Below are positions 42,948 to 55,002 of a DNA stretch of 64,000 bases, in pieces. The stretch comes from Dactylonectria macrodidyma (lineage: Eukaryota; Ascomycota; Sordariomycetes; Hypocreales; Nectriaceae). The translations under genes were made by a program, and so were the position numbers. The stretch is from assembly GCA_020744425.1 (NCBI GenBank), contig JAGMUV010000010.1, positions 682,001 through 746,000 on the forward strand, read 5' to 3'. The notes beneath the pieces were generated by a model. It ran no database searches. It saw only the letters and a list, made by a program, of their open reading frames with translations, and was not told the origin of the DNA. The number at the start of each line of letters is the position of its first letter. The stretch's first letter is position 1.

Positions 42948-45251
42948 TTAGCTTGACGGACGAAGCACGTGGATGAAAACATACTCATCCGAACTAAGAA
43001 CAATAAATCCACTCCAAAAGAGCCACTGTGCAACCCAAAGAAGGAGCATGCTGATAGCCGTGACCGTGTATAGTCTCGCGAATTCCTTCTGGGACACCCG
43101 TTTACCTTTACTTTGAACGGGTAGAGTGCCATACACCATGTTGCTTCTTCTCTCGCCACATAGCGGCGATGTTTCTCCCGGGGGCATACTCTCGGCTTCC
43201 CAAGAATGGGCCAACTTCTTCCCCATCCATGCCCAATACTCATCTGGCTGGGCTCTGAGCTCCTCCACGACGTTCCAAATTGTCTGATTGCTTGTCTGAT
43301 TGCTTATCTGACGCGTTGGAAAATCCCCTCTACCTGATCTAGTTAATCTTTTCATCCTAATTGTGGCCCGCATCAACTGAACAAGCGCCACAACGATGAC
43401 GATAAACCACAGAAGTGCTCCAGCATACATGAATTTGGCCGATTGTCCTCTCTTCGCATTTTCTAGGCTCTCAATGTAGAAGTTGTGCTCTCGACCATAA
43501 TTGACGGTTAAAAACATGTAGTACGATGATAACACTTGGAGGATCGCTTCCGCAAGCAAAGAAGACGCGGCCATGGAGAAATTTATCGCTTCGAATCCTT
43601 GGATACCAATCGGCAAAATCGTGAGCCAACCAAGCCGAGGCATTGAGCACCAGAGGAGCATCAATTGCCAGATGGGGACGTCTTCGTAACCAAGAGTTTT
43701 CTGAACAAGAACCGCATTAACGTAGTTTGCAAACAGTTGAAGAGTGGCGATCAAAAAACCTGTGAAAACCCACGACCATGGATGCGGATGCGATCGAGCG
43801 TCGCGTGTCTTTCGATGGATCCCTTTTCCTTGACTGATGAATGCGGCAAGAAAAGCAGCCATATTGACCAAAGCAAAACTTCCGAGCTTCCACTCGTTTG
43901 AGGCGCATTCGGCTGTTGTTCTCGCGGATCCCAAAGAGGAGATAGAGGTAACGTTTGGGCCGTTGGATGGTTTGATAGTCCATCGCCATGGAATCATCTC
44001 GAGGGGAGAGGGGGCGGCTAATTGGCGCCAATTGTCTGTGAGTCCGTGCCAATCTTCCACATCGCCACAAAGATCGTGAAGCCATTGTACATAGTCTATA
44101 CGGGTCTTGAAAATATGGCACGAGCCTCCGCATGAATCGTAGCTAATGTTGCGGCAGAAGCAAGCCCTGTCTATTGCGCGTTTGACTTCGCAATAGCCAC
44201 TAGAGTCAAGCTCACAAACATTGGTTGCACATTGATCGGTTAGCTCGATTACTTGCTTCGGCATATCCGTGAAACATGTTGGCCAGTGCCAGTCTTCGAT
44301 AGGGATATACGCGAATCCCATGGTTTTGAGGTTGTCCGTCCAGTTGTCAGGTAAAGACTCTGACCCACAAGTGGCATTGAACCATAGCCGCTCCCTCGTC
44401 AAGTCTATCTGCCCTTGGCCTGAACAGGGTTCGTGGTTCGAACCTGTAGTGAAGGCACTGCAGAAGCATTCTTTATCGAAATAGTCGCCATATCTGAGGC
44501 TATACCCGGTGAGATTGTAGCCGAGAGTTTCAAAACCTAGAGCGATCATTGACCGTAGGGATTCACTGTATTCCCAAGGGCGAGCCGCATTTCCCGTACG
44601 CTGAGTAGTGCTTGAGAAACTGCAGGATCCCATTACATGTTGGAATGGTTCCTTCGATGGAGTAGAAAACGAGTCCGTTAAGCATGCTGGCGCATTGTGA
44701 GTCCTGCTAACGGGCGCATATCCTTTAACTAGGGAAGCCGGGGAGAGGCGTTGCAACCCGTTCGCGTCCCCGACATCAACCAGCCACGTTCGACCGGTAG
44801 TGCTGAGAATCCAATGATACAACTGTGCTTTGCCAAGCACTGATCTGCTGCAGTATGGGAGATAAACTTTGATAACATCGGGGGAAAATTCAGTGCTGAG
44901 ACAGCTGAGCTGAGTCAACCATTGGTGGTGGGTGCAGATGATCCCAAAGTGCGAGGTGCATCGTTTGTGAGTACATTTCGTCATGGTGCTCAGCCAGGTG
45001 GACTGATCCTGCTGGGCGATACACTGTGGCATAGGAATCAAGTCTTCGGGATTGACCCAGCCGTTGAAATTGGCCAGGGGGGTTAGCATATCGCCTTCAT
45101 TAAGATGGATGCTGGCAGTATGATCCGCGTCTATGGGAGTTCTGTTAGCGTCAAAGATAATGAAGATGCTGGCTGGGAGGCAAATACCCATCGCAGCTAT
45201 CCCGCAAACCCCAACCGTCAATATCACACGAAACACACCGGTTAGCTTCAT
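42948..45251 (-). CDS. Large cysteine-rich multi-pass membrane protein of unknown function
   Basis: One intronless frame encodes 767 aa. Residues about 8-32 form the first membrane helix or signal anchor (VILTVGVCGIAAMGICLPAS). Residues about 35-450 form a large domain rich in Cys and in Asn-X-Ser/Thr sites (for example ECFCSAFTTGSNHEPCSGQG, and a NISYDSCGGSC segment), so it is probably extracellular and disulphide-bonded. Residues about 455-770 contain six more hydrophobic helices, including WVFTGFLIATLQLFANYVNA and FMYAGALLWFIVIVVALVQL. A hydrophilic loop of about 100 residues precedes the last helix. No family was recognised. The architecture resembles fungal plasma-membrane sensors or receptors, but that is inference. 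A long clean frame and sensible topology make it a real gene. Confidence 0.75.
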   Translation of the reverse strand: MKLTGVFRVILTVGVCGIAAMGICLPASIFIIFDANRTPIDADHTASIHLNEGDMLTPLANFNGWVNPEDLIPMPQCIAQQDQSTWLSTMTKCTHKRCTSHFGIICTHHQWLTQLSCLSTEFSPDVIKVYLPYCSRSVLGKAQLYHWILSTTGRTWLVDVGDANGLQRLSPASLVKGYAPVSRTHNAPACLTDSFSTPSKEPFQHVMGSCSFSSTTQRTGNAARPWEYSESLRSMIALGFETLGYNLTGYSLRYGDYFDKECFCSAFTTGSNHEPCSGQGQIDLTRERLWFNATCGSESLPDNWTDNLKTMGFAYIPIEDWHWPTCFTDMPKQVIELTDQCATNVCELDSSGYCEVKRAIDRACFCRNISYDSCGGSCHIFKTRIDYVQWLHDLCGDVEDWHGLTDNWRQLAAPSPLEMIPWRWTIKPSNGPNVTSISSLGSARTTAECASNEWKLGSFALVNMAAFLAAFISQGKGIHRKTRDARSHPHPWSWVFTGFLIATLQLFANYVNAVLVQKTLGYEDVPIWQLMLLWCSMPRLGWLTILPIGIQGFEAINFSMAASSLLAEAILQVLSSYYMFLTVNYGREHNFYIESLENAKRGQSAKFMYAGALLWFIVIVVALVQLMRATIRMKRLTRSGRGDFPTRQISNQTSNQTIWNVVEELRAQPDEYWAWMGKKLAHSWEAESMPPGETSPLCGERRSNMVYGTLPVQSKGKRVSQKEFARLYTVTAISMLLLWVAQWLFWSGFIVLSSDEYVFIHVLRPSS

Positions 45252-47734
45252 CTTAGTAATGATACCAATGCGCCTTGCGCTTGAAAGTGGGTTAAAAGGA
45301 TAGCTGCTGTGGCCTTTTGATCTGGGTAAGACTTGATGCGTCTTTGGTATTGTGATGCCTAAGTGCGGGGCCGATAAGGCTTCAGTCAGGGCGTGGACAG
45401 GCAGCAGTTTCGCTGGAGGATTAACAATTATCCGCCAAGGCTGAGGACTTCCTGGTGACCTGCTTGGTCATCAACAATCTTCTTTTAAGTCATCCTATTA
45501 ACAGATTCAGCACTTCAACAGGTGGGAGCTAATTTTTGTCTTGAGGGGCTTCGTGCGTTTTTTCTGGGCTTGTTTTGAACAGTAGTCGCTGTAGAGGTAA
45601 TGTATCATGAGGAAAACCACTTCTGCGGTTTTGTCTAGAATATCGAAAATGTCTGGTTAGCCTTCATACATGATGACACGGCTGTGGAGTCAGGTCCCAA
45701 GAACACAACTCGTAATGAGATGTGTGAAGTTAGCATCGCAAGTCCTTTCGGAAGAGTATTGCAGTGATTCGAGTCTCGACTACATGAGAGATGACCAGCT
45801 GGCTTGCAGAGGCGATAAGAGCACCTCTGTGTGGCATTTATAGGAGGGAATGGCCCCTCAGTAAGCCCTCGGAAGCGGGGAAGCATACTGTCCAGTGTAG
45901 TTGAGTAGTTGAGGCAATCCAGATAACCCAACCCTAACCCCTTCTCAATATAGACGGTCTCCCGTCGTGCTTCACTCTTCACGATGAGAAAACGAACCCT
46001 CCTCATGTCTTAAGGCTAGGGACGAAGCCGTTCTTTCATCCCCAGCATCAGGCCTCTAAGATAGGTGATGATTCCTCGACTTCATCACCTCCCTCTGGAA
46101 ATGATCGATTTGATAGTTAATCCTTAAGGAAATTTCTTTAAATTCGGCAAACATGCAAAAAACTTCATGTCAGGCAGCGCCTTGATTTGCCTGCACTTAC
46201 TCTCAGGCGCTCCGTATTATGTTTGAAAGCTGAAGCCTAGATACCCACGCCGACACATCCAAGCACCACACTCCTGATTGATCCACCAACACGCTGGGAG
46301 TTCGCGTTTGCCATCTCCTGCCCCTGAAGAGCAAAGGAAAATTGAGTCTCCTTTCAGTGAATATGAGGAGATGATGAAAGCAGTTGCACCTGGCAACAGC
46401 GGTATCAAGAGCGCATCTACCAAAACATGACTGCCGCATGACGTTATATTATGGCCTAACTGGATTGTAAGGAGAAGCCTATCTCTGCATTGGTAGACCA
46501 GTACCAACTGTTCCTGGTGCAATACGCCCTGGAGTGTTTGGCTTGAGCCATTTCGTACCTCACCTAATGCAAATGTATTGTTATCGAAGCCAGCAACTGG
46601 TAATGGGTCCTAGATCGGCTGAAACGAACCATTGGAGCGCAAAAAGTCCAACGTTTACGTCGAATAGGAGCATTGAGCTGATATTTGATGTCTTATCTGC
46701 TATCATTACCGCAGGGGTAGCTAGTAAGCCGGACGTCTATGACCTGAAACCAGTATCGGATGCCTTAGGTAAAATTTCAACTGCATAAGCTCACACATAC
46801 TCCCCTACCAACAACTACCTATTATGAGTCTTCAGCATTTACACCTCGTGCTTGACCTAGATCTTCCCAAGTTTGCGAATACCCTCCAACCCTTGGCGAT
46901 CTGGCCTCATTCGATTTGTCAAGCTGTTTCGCGAACTTGGGTGATTTTCACTTGAATTTGAAGACCACGATGACTTCAATTAGTTTGGAGAATACCCCAG
47001 ACATTCCGAAAGTAGAAACTTTGACGCTCTACTTGATATATTACATTGGCATGCAGCTTGGTTTGAGAACGAAATCTTTACCAAGCTCTTTGTCACTCTC
47101 TCTTTGCTTCATATCCTGGGCAATGAGCTTTCCTAAAACGGCCGAGTAAATCCTGCCTATTTCCAAACGCTTAAACCTGTTGAGGAACTATCGATGACAC
47201 TAGGCTTCCCTATTGTCGACTTCATACTGTTTTTCTAAGTCGCGAGAGAGCCGCCCAAATTAACCGAAGGCACGCAGCCGATGATAGAAGAAGATATGAC
47301 GACGTCGAGGCACTGGCTTATAGACTTGTGATGGCTTACAGAAGTGACTGAAAACTGCTCTATTCATTCTCCTCGGAAACATTATGACTTCGTCAGGTGC
47401 ATTTATTGTCATCGGAGGTACTTATTGATCAGTTCTTAGCATTAGGAGATCCTATTACGAGGGCTTGGTGTCAGGTGCCTTTTCTTGTCATGGTAGTTCG
47501 GCTTAGATGGTAGCAATATGTTAATATACTGCCAAAGTGTACTTAGTATCTGGTTGTCCGCTCATCAAGGGCGTGTTGCTGCTGGGATATAGTCAAAAGC
47601 ATCGGGGTGTATGATGAAAATGCTGAATATATTTGGAACTCCAGTACCCGAGGTATCATGTTCTAAGCATACAACATTCATTTGCCAATCCCCCAAAATG
47701 GAAACACATCTGACTCTAAAGAAGCCCCACCATC
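45252..47734. other. 2.5-kb region without a supportable gene
   Basis: Short frames only, for example 45635-46006 minus (123 codons) and 46217-46522 minus. Around 46830-47250 several plus-strand fragments such as VEELSMTLGFPIVDFI look coding-like but sit in different frames, so an old gene may have decayed here. CCCTAACCCC near 45937 is a short telomere-like word only. Confidence 0.25.
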
Positions 47735-48367
47735 TTATAGCGCCATGACAACGCCGACGACACCGACAGCAGCGGCAATTGCGGCTGTCAGACTCCGGTC
47801 TCTAGAAGCAGCGGCGTTGTCATTACCACCATTACCGCTATCAGCTGTTGCGGAAGCTATCAAACTGTTTAGAGGGATAGTCTCGGTCTTATTGTTCTCG
47901 GTGAAGAAAACCGTGCCGGGGGTGGGGCAAGCCCGGACGAATTGGGCCTCGACATATTGGCTGCACTCCTCATTGAAGTCAGCAACGTCGTCCTCGACGT
48001 CAGCAATCCAGTCGATGTAAGAGGTCATGTACTCCATCATGTCTGACGAAAGAGACGAGGGGACAAATAGGCTGCAAGGATCGGTAGAGGAGCCTTCGTC
48101 AAGCACGGACTGGGCCCAATCCTCGAGCTCAGGGTCAGCTGTTGGTGCGCTGTTCAGGATGTCGATGGCAGAGTCCTGACAATCTTCACGGTCGGCACGA
48201 GCGAAAAGGACATCCTCGTCACGCTTGTTTGGCGTGTAGTTGACGACGGCATTGGGGTGAATGTGAAGCTTCTCCAAAACGTGCACCACGTTGACTTCGC
48301 GGACTTCGAGGTTGCTGACGGCGGCTGCGGCTGCACTAGCCAGCATAAGCTGAGACTTGAACTGCAT
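47735..48367 (-). CDS. Secreted, probably GPI-anchored protein
   Basis: A single frame of 210 aa starts at the ATG at 48367 (MQFKSQLMLASAAAAAVSNL), whose first 18-20 residues are a signal peptide. The frame extends 35 codons further upstream, but that part would hide the signal peptide, so the internal ATG is preferred. The mature part is acidic with a few cysteines (REDCQDSAIDIL, CSLFV, EECSQYVEAQFVRACP). The C-terminus has a Gly/Asn/Ser-rich spacer (SATADSGNGGNDNAAASRDR) followed by a hydrophobic tail LTAAIAAAVGVVGVVMAL, the form of a GPI-attachment signal. It is a cell-wall or surface protein of unknown role, and I recognise no catalytic domain. Confidence 0.75.
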   Translation of the reverse strand: MQFKSQLMLASAAAAAVSNLEVREVNVVHVLEKLHIHPNAVVNYTPNKRDEDVLFARADREDCQDSAIDILNSAPTADPELEDWAQSVLDEGSSTDPCSLFVPSSLSSDMMEYMTSYIDWIADVEDDVADFNEECSQYVEAQFVRACPTPGTVFFTENNKTETIPLNSLIASATADSGNGGNDNAAASRDRSLTAAIAAAVGVVGVVMAL

Positions 48368-49439
48368 GTTGGCGTTGATATCGAATGTGGGTGTTGAGGA
48401 AGAGGAAGCTGAGATGGAGAAAAATAGAATCCCTTTTTTTCCTTTTTGTACACAAGGAAAAAGTGACCTCATAGAACCAGATACTGGTCTGCCTTGACTC
48501 CCTCAGGACTCTGGTAGCATTGACAACCAAGGTCGATCCGTCAATATTAGGCAAAGGCCGATCCACTCATCCAGCCGTGCAGGAGGATTGACAAGGAGCT
48601 TTAGGGCTTAGCCACGAAGGTGGCCAATGACAAGGATGCGTTCTGGAATGGGAGAGTGGCGCAGCCTGGAGAAGGAATCTTGGCAACTAGGATTTTGTTG
48701 GTTTCTGTTGTGCTGTAAGGCCCAGACCCTTCTCCCTGCGTCACGCCGACTCTAAATGTCCAAACCCTTGTACCCTCCCCAGTTTATGTGGCAAACCTGT
48801 CCAGAGCCTTTCCCTTTCATCCAGGGACCTTTGCTATACGAATATCTCCTGTCTCACTGTGCCACAGGATCTTCGCCCTACAAGGCAGAATGGCCCCACA
48901 TTCATCGAGCGGTGACATCAGAACCTAGATACCCTTATTCCAGCCACACCCAAAGTGGACAGTCGGCCATTTCCTAAACCAGAAGGTGCCGGATTCTTGT
49001 CTCATCTTAATTAAATACAAAAGGGGGAGGATTGCTTTTGATCAGCGTAACGGAGTCATAAAGACCTGAATAAGCTTACGATGTAGTGGTAGAGAGATAA
49101 GTATCAGGTGGCTAAATGCAGCAGCTGCTTTGAGGCGCTAATTACACGCCATCTCACCATCGCGCTATTTTACGCCAAGCCCTACAAGGCGAAGATGTAG
49201 ACTTGCTTTTCCCCCACACCTATATTCCACCAAGCTAGTAGATAAAGAACAACTACCACGAGCGCTAAAACTTTGTCAATGGCAGTGCAGAACTATTGTC
49301 CTCCAGTGCCTCACCGTAACGAGGCAATTGACAGTTAATTATGAAGCGTTTGTTCAGAGGCTATTCTTCGATCGGCTCGTCGATGGGCGTGAAGCGGGTG
49401 GATAGTTCAAATCTTGATTGTTATTGATTGGACCCATAT
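48368..49439. other. Intergenic, nothing recognised
   Basis: The first few hundred bases would be the promoter of the GPI-anchored protein gene. I see no coding frame of note in the rest. Confidence 0.3.
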
Positions 49440-50780
49440 AACATATAACGACGTCTCAGTGTCGCCTTTCACATCCATAGTCGACAGAAGCTCGTCCCCA
49501 GCGAGTTGCCTAAGGTCTGCATATGCAACATCTGCTCGGGCTCGTCAGTGACATTAAACGGGCGGAGAAGATTTACTAGCAGGTCGAGATACGCAGAGTG
49601 TAGACTGACAATGTACTGTGGCGGCTGCACTGCTTAGCCTACGTGTCGAACAACCTCTTGGATCACATCAACGGCTGTCCTCTGGAACGTTGGCCAAGAA
49701 TACCGTTACAAGGAAGGCAGAGAAGTTGACACACAGAAATAGAGCCGCATTCGGACCCAGCGGGAAAGTAGAATCAGGAGCTCGCCTAGATCCTCAATTG
49801 GAAATGCGAGCAAACGACGCAGTGTTCCAAACGCGCCTGGAGAAATATTTTCTCCGATCTCAGAGGTGCCAAACAGATCGAGTCTACGAGCCGAGGGTGG
49901 CGACTAACCGTTGACGCGAAGAGAAGACGTCACCAAGGCGATTAGCACTTGCCGGAGGATAGCTGAGGCGATATTGAGTCGGACACCATTCTTCCAGAGC
50001 CTCATTAATGTTCTAGGCTGGCTTTTTCCAGAATGTAGCAGCCGCCGGTCTCCGAATGCATGTGTTCCAAGAGACACGGCAGCATAATCGATTGCGCCTT
50101 TTAACCATAGCTCAGAGCTTTGACTGAACGCGACGCATATCAGCGCTACAGCAAGCGACAAAGTCTTGTAGGAATACGTGGGGTATCTTCAGCCAGGTAT
50201 CGAGATAGCCGACACAGGAATGGTCCTCATCGCCATTCTCATGAAGAACAACTCCGCTGCTTGTCTTGTCGGAACAAGGCCAGCCAAGTTCGTCTACTTC
50301 TTGCTATTTGTCGCCGATCGCTGTCACATTGGTTGAACTCCAGGTCACGAAGAATGTAAAAGGCGTAACCGCTATGAAAGTACGAGATGTCGTCGTCTGT
50401 ATCCTTGCAGCAGACCAGCAGATAGAGGGCCGGCATGGCCGCTATATATCTATCTCCTTCAGCAAACGTCTTGATTGCTAGGCGCCGCGCGAGACTGCAC
50501 AGTCGACTTTGAAGAAAAGGATTCATCATTGGGACGAGTTTTCCGTCGAGGTAATTGTCAAATTTGGATGACCAAAGCTGGCGGTGTGACAAACACCGTG
50601 GCATGTAATGGTGTGCTGGACAGGGAGCGGCTGTGGTGCGAGATCCTAGATCCAATAACCGGGGTCGCTAAGTGCGTATTCGGCGTTGCTCGAGGTCCCG
50701 GGCAAGGCTACAAGAATGGCATCTTTCAAGTCATGCCTGTTCCATCATCGCGGCTGCGGAAGCTGAGAATAACCGTGTAG
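49440..50780 (-). pseudogene. Decayed gene, resembling the middle region of a fungal transcription factor
   Basis: Minus-strand fragments in successive frames read like the fungal-specific transcription factor domain. In order they are SLARRLAIKTFAEGDRYIAA with ALYLLVCC, then FHSGYAFYILRDLEFNQC, then RRTWLALFRQDKQRS (50239-50655). After a stop come DTWLKIPHVFLQDFVACCS, SAILRQVLIALVTSSLRVNG and SLHSAYLDLLVNLLRPFNV with a following LHMQTLGNSLG (to about 49500). The WLALFRQDKQRS block is characteristic of Zn2Cys6 regulators, but no zinc cluster is visible upstream. Several stops and frame changes separate the fragments, and I found no intron set that repairs them. Confidence 0.4.
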
Positions 50781-52087
50781 CTATCGTTGGCTTGTTTCAG
50801 ACCCGGTTTATTTGAACTATTCTCCTCTGTAGATTATTCCTTGACATGGCTTACTTTGCCATCATTTTGACTTGACTAACCCAGTCAATAGAATGGGCCC
50901 AAGGTCGGCAACGGCGCGCCAAGGAACGGTTCCGGCCCTGGTCAGGCGGGTCTCGTAAATGGAGCCCTTCAATGAGGAAGACCTTACGGTATAAATATCA
51001 TGACACTGGTACACTCTGCATAACTTATCACGATATGCTTTAGAACTTAAAGTGACTCTAGAGTAGTCTTTTCGATGACTAGTGGACTGTAGTTTAACAA
51101 TGGGTGTATATTAGCGTACCATGGCTCTCCAGGTGCCTAATAAAGAGATTCGTGATAGAGATGCAGGAAGACGATATAGTATGAAGTTAGGCCTGAGATC
51201 AACGCGGAGCGGAGTGGATGGCCGCCTATCGAAGATTTGGTACTGTTGTCTGCTGTGCAGAGTCCTGATAAGCTTCGTAAAACCGGGCTATAACGTGATC
51301 TAGCTCACGCTAGACACGGGATCGCGCATGAAGACAAGATATCGCGAGGGTCATACAAGAATAGGAATATGACAACCATCGTGGCCCAGATCATAAGGCT
51401 AGTCTTATCTCTTCTCGATGCGCATAAGCAGAGAAAAGGGAATACGGTTTGCGTGGTTGGCTTGCGCTTGCCGCTTAGCAGTCAGACCTAAATATCAGTA
51501 GTCACCCATAATGTTGAGGGTGATTGAGCGCTCGAGCCGCGGGTCCTGGAGGCTCTCGTCATACATCTATCCAAGATCGACTAATGCCATTCTTGTCTTG
51601 GTAGTGCCTGAAGATGCATGCTTGTTCAATTCTAACACCAACCGATCTTCTGCAACTAGCCGCATCCGACATCAGACTAAAGTGTTTTGTCCTCGGCCGT
51701 TCGTTGCTAGGAAGAGATCATCATAGGCATTCGGACTCCTGGAGAAATGCCGAACGCTTTAACACTGTCGGTACCCGTTCCGGCCGGAAGAACAGCCGAG
51801 ACGATGCTCCGTTGAGGCAAAGCTACCCTAGACATCATTGCCGGCCCAGCCCGACAGTTCCCCGCGGGCCGAAGGCTGCCATACTTCGAGGCTGAACGGC
51901 AACTGAATGAATAATTTAATGAGGTGCTTGCCTTAAAAGATGGACAGAACTTGCTGACATATACATGCGCTTATAATAGCTGCTCTCTCTTATCCCCCGT
52001 CGAGGATTAGAACAAGTCAGCCTTCCTGTTGGGTGTATGTTCCTTCTCCACCACCACGCCTGGAGAAATCCCCTACGGAATTAAAAA
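50781..52087. other. Intergenic, nothing recognised
   Basis: Only short frames without motifs. The final few hundred bases are the presumed promoter of the alcohol dehydrogenase. Confidence 0.3.
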
Positions 52088-53400
52088 ATGCTCACAAACG
52101 CTCTTGTTGTTGACGCCCCGGGTTCTCCATTTGTTCACAGGCAGGTAACAGTCGAAGATGAGCCGCGGGATGACGAGGTTATGGTCGAGATGCGCGCTAC
52201 AGGGCTTTGCCATACCGACCTGAATTTCTCCAAGGAATCTTCGATTCCAAACCTTTTCCCCGCAGTTTTGGGCCATGAAGGTCCGTTTGAGCTTCCCAAG
52301 AGTTGCGTATTGATGTGTATGGACTCTGCTGATGAGATAGGCGCTGGAATCGTCCTCAAGGCCGGTGCCAAAGTCACAAAGACAGTTCCCGGAGACCACG
52401 TGGTCTTGACTTACAGCAGCTGCGGTGACTGCAAGTACTGTTGTAAAAAGGAGTCTTCATATTGTTACGATTTTGAGAAGGCCAACTTCGGTCCTGGACG
52501 GATGGACGGCACGAAGTCGTACTCGTTGCCGTCGGGTCCAGTCACCTCTCACTTTTTCGGGCAGAGCAGTTTCGCTAGACATGCCATTGTGGCTGAGTCT
52601 GGTCTGATAAGAGTAGACAAGGCTCTGCCGCTCGAAAAGCTCGCTCCTCTTGGCTGCGGTATCATGACGGGTGCAGGAGGTGAGTGTATCAGCCCTGTGC
52701 TGTTGCCGTAGTGTCTCAGTGTTGACTGATGCACTAGCCGTGTTGAATGTAATGCAACCCAAGTCTGATTGGATCGTCTGTGTTGCTGGAGCAGGAGCTG
52801 TTGGCCTCGCCGCAATCATGGCTTTGAAATTGTTGCCGTCACCTCCGTCACTCGTCATTGCCATCGACGTGGTCTCAAGACGTCTTGAACTAGCCAAGCA
52901 GTACGGAGTCACCAAGACGATTGATTCCTCGGAAGCTGTTGACCTCAAGAAAGCCTTGCTTGATGCAACGGAAGGGAAGGGCGTCGACGGCTCGATCGAC
53001 ACGACTGGTCGTCCCGAGGTAGTCAAGGCTTTGCTTCAAGCCTCGGCTCCTAGAGGCACTGTCATCCAGGTTGGCGTGGGATCCGTGAGAGTTGCACCCC
53101 ATCAGATTCCTTGTGGCTTATGCTAACGCTCTCATATAGCTTACTGCTGAGGTCTCCACCGGCTTATTCGAGACTGTCAACAGTGGAAGGGTTTACCGCG
53201 GTTGCGCCATGGGAAGTTGTTACCCACAGGAATTTATTCCACAGCTTATTCGGGCATGGGAGTCAGGCAGATTTCCCTTTACGGATATAACGACGCATTA
53301 TCCAGCTCAAAATATAGAAACGGCAATCCAAAATGTGCGATCAGGTAATATTATTAAAGCTGTCTTGATGTGGGAGGAAGAAAAAGGGGGGATTTCATAA
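52088..53400 (+). CDS. Zinc-dependent medium-chain alcohol dehydrogenase (aryl/alcohol dehydrogenase-like)
   Basis: Four exons (52088-52280, 52341-52679, 52738-53084, 53140-53400) join in phase into 379 aa. The catalytic zinc ligands lie in GLCHTDLNF and LGHEG. The structural zinc lobe CGDCKYCCKKESSYC supplies four cysteines in the usual spacing. The nucleotide-binding Rossmann motif is CVAGAGAVGLAAIMAL, followed by IAIDVV, whose Asp indicates NAD(H) rather than NADP(H). The C-terminal part has GRVYRGCAMGSCYPQEFIP. Length is normal. Such enzymes interconvert alcohols, including aryl alcohols, and aldehydes in the cytosol. It lies 1.6 kb from the ring hydroxylase. Supplying or removing an aromatic aldehyde for the cluster is possible, but it does not carry the cluster's GCGGGAC element, so membership is uncertain. 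Confidence 0.9.
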
Positions 53401-55002
53401 ATTAACCAGACAGTGCTATATTATTTTTGAGATTACTATTCTCTTGCAGCCACGGGATTTGTAGGCAAATTGCTGTCCTTACGTACAAGGCAATTCAACA
53501 TATAGTCTTAAACTGATTCATCTTTATGGCATTTTCCCGAGGCAAATGCTACACTAGTGTAAAGAAAGCCGATCTAGCTCTGTATGCAACTAACGACAAC
53601 GAAGCTATCAATTGCCGCCTTGCAAACGACAGCGACAGTACCAAGCTGACAGGTCCAAGCCACCTTCTTCCAAGATCATTGTGACCATCCTTGGCCGACA
53701 CTATGGCGTTGGAAAGCATGAGCCCCTTTATCATATCTTCGTCCGTCATACTCGAAGCCCTTCACCACAGCTCCACAGCTTCATGGGTGAGGTTGGCTCA
53801 ACAAACCACTCTGGGAGCTGCGACTGGATCAATAGATTCATGTATTTAATGATTTCCTAGCTAGAAGAATGCGGTTACGACGAGTAAGAACGCCTATACC
53901 ACGTCCTAAAATCGAACAACGACCTTCCTTCTCACCACCGCAGCCTGCAGAACAGCAATACTTTCCAATAAGACCCCAGTTTCAGTCATTCCTTAAATAG
54001 TTTGTGAGGTGATTAGGACACACCAGAGGCTTACCATTGGCTCGTCCCGTCATACAAACGAGTCCGCTAGTGGAGTGATGGATGGGATGGGACCACTCGC
54101 CGCTCAGTTTAGATACATCCCGATCACCTCCGCCCTACCCCTCTCCAACAGGCGGGCACTGTACAAAGTGTGGATGTAACTGGATGGTAGCTTCCGAGGC
54201 GTTACAGCAGGGAAAGTGGTTCTAACAACACTCGGCCTCCGAACACAGCCAATATACCCACGGCCGCAGTATCTTACGACCGGCCCGTCTCTCTCATAGA
54301 ATACTCCCCAGGCTATCAGGGCAACAGCTGAATCAATGAGCCGTCGGGCCGGAATTCGAGCCCGCGATGTACGTGCTTAGGTCCAAGCGCAGCGTCTCGA
54401 ATCATCCTTTACACACAAGGAAATCTACTACTGCTGAATTAGCTGCCCGCTCTATCAAGGGCGAGTTTCCGCTACCACGAAATGAAAATAATAGTTTTCT
54501 TTACAATTTAAACATTTTCAAAACTATGTGGATAAGGCATAGAAAACCATGCCTGTGGTTATGGGGGCTAGTGAGAATGAAATAATGATATATTGAGTTG
54601 ATGGAAGACTGTCGCGTATCAAGTCCTGGCCACATTAGAGTAGTTGCCTACAATGTAGCTACTCCTGTCTACACACACAACGTTTTTGTTTGTATATAAA
54701 GCGCTGCACAACTCAACAAGGCAAATTGACTATTCAAATATTTTTCATCATTGTCATGATCTTATATGCTAATATAATTCTGATCTAGGGATAGAAGGTG
54801 AAGTCTATTTGCTGCATAGCTGGAACTTCTCAACAATAGTATATTTGGCGCCGCGGCGCATCACTCTGGGACGATGATTGTGACGAAGATGAATAGGCGT
54901 TCCTAGAATACAATCGAAGTTAAGGATTGATCGTCGGTTGAGTCTCTGAATTCGTAGCAAACATAGTTTTATTATATTTATCACGGTCGTATGTTTAGTC
55001 TA
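53401..55002. other. Intergenic with one dispersed repeat copy
   Basis: A short plus frame (53612-53860) shows no motif. The second copy of the RSIKGE repeat is at 54367-54585. The rest is AT-rich. Confidence 0.3.
54367..54585 (+). repeat. Dispersed conserved short coding repeat, copy 2
   Basis: A 72-codon frame contains LAARSIKGEFPLPRNENN and FLYNLNIFKTMW, homologous to the minus-strand frame at 36099-36308. The two copies share the DNA core ATCAAGGGCGAGTT. Function unknown. Confidence 0.45.

Noticed and set aside
45930..45950. CCCTAACCC telomere-like word (also near 58268)
   Set aside because: Only one to two units each, too short to indicate a telomere or telomeric insertion.
54335..54375. 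T-arm-like word (GGCTCGAATTCC on the minus strand)
   Set aside because: The stem does not pair and no A box or acceptor stem is at the right distance.
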